From the NCBI RefSeq assembly GCF_022818495.1, contig NZ_CP089291.1, positions 4,481,501-4,545,500 on the forward strand: DNA of 64,000 nucleotides, in the 5' to 3' direction. Position 1 is the first letter of the stretch. The number at the start of each line of letters is the position of its first letter. The notes beneath the pieces are model-generated. The model was not told where the DNA came from. It did no database searches and saw only the letters and a program-made list of their open reading frames with translations. Below, piece by piece: positions 62,128 to 64,000 of the stretch. The translations under genes were made by a program, and so were the position numbers. The DNA is from Fodinisporobacter ferrooxydans. GTDB lineage: Bacteria; Bacillota; Bacilli; Tumebacillales; MYW30-H2.

Positions 62128-62190
62128 GCGTGTTCAAAAATCGGTTAAGCAATCCGCCGTGGAATTTTGACTGCTTTTTTGAACATCCTC
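62128..62190 (-). mobile_element. MITE-like repeat, shortened copy 3
   Basis: Read on the minus strand, the segment begins GAGGATGTTCAAAAAAGCAG, follows the two long copies for about 45 bp, then jumps to the other end (TTAACCGATTTTTGAACACG). It is therefore an internally deleted, reversed copy, placed 3 bp after korB. Confidence 0.65.
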
Positions 62191-62235
62191 ATAAAGGGAA
62201 ACTTGAATCAGGTGGAGTTTTTAACTCCATTGCGG

Positions 62236-62268
62236 AAAAACAGCCGTCCTTATGATCGGCTGTTTTTT
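62236..62268 (+). terminator. Terminator of korAB
   Basis: AAAAACAGCCG (62236-62246) pairs with CGGCTGTTTTTT (62257-62268), giving a strong hairpin ending in Ts. Confidence 0.85.
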
Positions 62269-62306
62269 CGTGTTCAAAGATAGTCCATCAGATAGACGAT
62301 GATTCT

Positions 62307-62837
62307 CTATGATTCCTGCTTGGTTGGTCCTTGTGGCAATGTCTTATTTCCCATGAAATGAAACGGGTGTTTTTTCACTTTTTTTACTATATGCCTATAT
62401 ACTCCATCTTTCAAAATATAGCTAAACGCATCATCAATCTCTACACTCTGCCAATTGGGAAGCTGATCAAGCAGCATAATTTCTTCTGTTTCAAACCCCT
62501 GAGGAAGCGGGTGCAAGCGATGGATGTCTGCAACATAAATGGATTTAATCATGGGTTCCGGCCGATTCGGGTGCAGCAAGCAATATTGTCCAATCCATTC
62601 GATCGCTTGTGCTTCTCCTCCTGTTTCCTCGTATAATTCTCTGATTGTCGTCTGTATAGGGAATTCATCCGGTTCCCGTGTTCCTCCCGGCAGTTCCCAT
62701 CCTCTATGCTGATGTTTCGTAAACAGGATTTTTCCGTGATAAAACGGAACAATCAATACTGTATTCGGCTCCACCCAATCTGCCGGGTCAAAGGAAAGGC
62801 GAACGATTCCACCTTCTGCACCAGGGAACTCAACCAC
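62307..62837 (-). CDS. Nudix hydrolase
   Basis: The 176-residue protein has a complete Nudix box: GWELPGGTREPDEF followed by IRELYEETGGEAQ, with all the glutamates. Members hydrolyse nucleoside diphosphate derivatives; this one recalls YtkD-type enzymes. I chose the GTG at 62837 (AGGAGG lies 9 bp upstream), which overlaps the end of the flavoenzyme gene by 8 bp, so the two are coupled. The frame extends to an ATG at 62855 that consists mostly of the binding site itself. Confidence 0.82.
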   Translation of the reverse strand: MVEFPGAEGGIVRLSFDPADWVEPNTVLIVPFYHGKILFTKHQHRGWELPGGTREPDEFPIQTTIRELYEETGGEAQAIEWIGQYCLLHPNRPEPMIKSIYVADIHRLHPLPQGFETEEIMLLDQLPNWQSVEIDDAFSYILKDGVYRHIVKKVKKHPFHFMGNKTLPQGPTKQES

Positions 62838-63759
62838 GTTTCTTCTCCTCCTCAATCAACATAGAGATTCGTTTTGCTGCAAGCATTCCTTGTCCAACGG
62901 ACACAGCAATGCTGGAGTCATTGGAATGAACTTGCAGATCACCGATGCAGAAAATACTTTTTATGCTTGATTGGCCATGAAAGTCCACTGTACAATACCC
63001 CTCATGATCCATTTCTACAATCCCTTGCAATAGAATGGAATTGGGTTGTGTGCCAATGCGAACAAGTACTGCATCTGCGGGAATGACCTCCGATCGTATC
63101 GACAAGTCCGGATTGCCGACTTCCACACCATCAATTTTCATCGTACCAAAAATTTTCTGGACGGTTGATTGCGTACGTATCGCAATATGTGAATGATGTG
63201 TAATTTTTTGAATAAATTCATGACGCGCACGAAACTGTTTCGAACGATGAATCAATGTAACAAAAGCTCCTGCGTCTGCAAGCAAACATGCCCCTTCACA
63301 TGCTCTGTCTCCGCCCCCGACAACGACGACATGTTTTCCGCTAAACAATTCCCGATCACGGGTAGCAGAAATCGGTTGGCTCGCCAACAAGTGTGCGCCG
63401 GGAACTTGCAAACGCCTCTCCCTTGCCCCTGTAGCTACTATCAGGTATTGATACGCAATGCTCCCTGCTGTCGTATGTACAACTTGATTCTTGTCATCGA
63501 TCCTGGTTACTTGTCTTTGCAAATACACTTTTGCAAAAGTGGATTGCAAGTGTTTTTGGAACTCTTGTTGCAGCTTTGACCCCGTGGTTGCAGAAAAACC
63601 AGGATAGTCAATCAAATCATTTCTAATATTCACCAATTGACCGCCGATTTTGTCATTTTTTTCGAGAACGATCGTTGAAAGGCCCAATCTTGTACTCCAT
63701 ATCGCTGCTGATATTCCCGCCGGACCAGCCCCTATAATGACTACTTGATGCTGTTGCAT
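62830..63759 (-). CDS. FAD-dependent NAD(P) oxidoreductase, thioredoxin-reductase fold without redox cysteines
   Basis: The 309-residue flavoprotein has the N-terminal FAD loop VIIGAGPAGISAAIW, GGQLVNIRNDLIDYPGF, ATGARERRLQVPG, the NAD(P) loop VVVGGGDRACEGACLL and the C-terminal FCIGDLQVHSND. Where thioredoxin reductases have CxxC it reads SATRD, so it is probably a ferredoxin-NADP reductase or another oxidoreductase. It lies upstream of, and overlaps, the Nudix gene. Proximity to korAB makes ferredoxin a possible partner, but it is on the other strand. Confidence 0.83.
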   Translation of the reverse strand: MQQHQVVIIGAGPAGISAAIWSTRLGLSTIVLEKNDKIGGQLVNIRNDLIDYPGFSATTGSKLQQEFQKHLQSTFAKVYLQRQVTRIDDKNQVVHTTAGSIAYQYLIVATGARERRLQVPGAHLLASQPISATRDRELFSGKHVVVVGGGDRACEGACLLADAGAFVTLIHRSKQFRARHEFIQKITHHSHIAIRTQSTVQKIFGTMKIDGVEVGNPDLSIRSEVIPADAVLVRIGTQPNSILLQGIVEMDHEGYCTVDFHGQSSIKSIFCIGDLQVHSNDSSIAVSVGQGMLAAKRISMLIEEEKKRG

Positions 63760-63940
63760 GGCAATCCCTCCTTATAGGCGGCTTGTTTTCTACCATACTG
63801 TGATTCGTCAAACACCCATTGCCAGTCATTTATCTGCCCAATATTTCTATTTATTTGTCTTTTCAATTCTGTCTTTTCTATTCGCCCCAAATTTGTTACA
63901 CTACATTTTATATCTTCTACTATTTTTGAAATGAGGGATT

Positions 63941-64000
63941 ATGATGACAGACAATTCCCATTGGTCAAATGTACATGTACCTGAACAAGCGGCTTTACTA
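63941..64000 (+). CDS. Start of an unidentified gene, cut by the right edge
   Basis: An ATG (63941, or 63944) follows GAGGGATT and opens the frame MMTDNSHWSNVHVPEQAALL, which runs off the window. Only 20 residues are visible, too few to identify a family. Confidence 0.5.
   Translation, partial: MMTDNSHWSNVHVPEQAALL

Noticed and set aside
1-64000. CRISPR arrays, tRNA or rRNA genes, prophage
   Set aside because: No regularly spaced repeats, cloverleaf-like genes or phage structural genes were seen.

Overview
The window looks like a chromosomal segment of a spore-forming Bacillota (class Bacilli). A relative of the Alicyclobacillaceae (Effusibacillus/Tumebacillus-like) is my best guess, with moderate confidence. 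The signs are a B12-dependent ribonucleotide reductase preceded by nrdR, PRD-type PTS regulators, Bacillus-style ribosome binding sites with GTG and TTG starts, a KinB-like histidine kinase, a LysM/3D cell-wall protein, a YutE/HepT-like protein, and a KorAB-type ferredoxin oxidoreductase. No rRNA, tRNA, CRISPR array or prophage was seen.

Layout. 0-8.5 kb holds general genes: nrdJ (cut by the left edge) and nrdR under two NrdR boxes, a HAD phosphatase, an MBL-fold hydrolase, a NUDT19-like Nudix protein, a MarR/MFS pair with its operator, and a D-2-hydroxyacid dehydrogenase. 8.5-50 kb is a large, more AT-rich island for polyol and pentose catabolism. 50-64 kb returns to general genes: asparaginase, a sensor kinase between two copies of a small MITE-like repeat, a LysM/3D protein, a HepT-like protein, tenI-thiO, gntR and korAB, a second Nudix gene overlapping an FAD reductase, and the first 20 codons of a gene cut by the right edge.

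The island has three sugar importers and several linked modules. (A) A glucitol-type PTS (gutM, srlA, srlE, srlB) follows a homoserine-dehydrogenase-like SAF-domain oxidoreductase and precedes a SorC-family regulator. A four-gene TPP/lipoate dehydrogenase complex (acoA, acoB, acoC, lpdA) is transcribed towards it. The promoters of the PTS operon and the dehydrogenase operon share an operator layout: two direct AACAWATG copies exactly 19 bp apart. This suggests one regulon that joins polyol uptake to acyl-CoA production. (B) A galactitol-type PTS (gatC, gatB, gatA) has a PRD regulator of its own. (C) A long minus-strand run carries rpiB, dhaK, dhaL, xylB, a cupin sugar isomerase, a class II aldolase, an FGGY kinase, a histidine phosphatase and a rhamnulokinase homologue. 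(D) A LacI-type regulator, a ribose-type ABC transporter and two zinc polyol dehydrogenases form another run. (E) A GolD/D-threitol-dehydrogenase-like SDR, a DeoR regulator, transaldolase, a broken transketolase, a second xylB and two more SDRs follow. Together the modules predict oxidation of tetritols and pentitols to ketoses, phosphorylation by DhaK/XylB-type kinases, and entry into the pentose phosphate pathway.

Several parts are decaying. The transketolase has an early stop codon and an internal deletion, an IS4-type transposase is reduced to a fused remnant, and one SDR has lost its catalytic tyrosine. Start codons below were chosen from visible ribosome binding sites. Product names rest on remembered family motifs, not on database searches.
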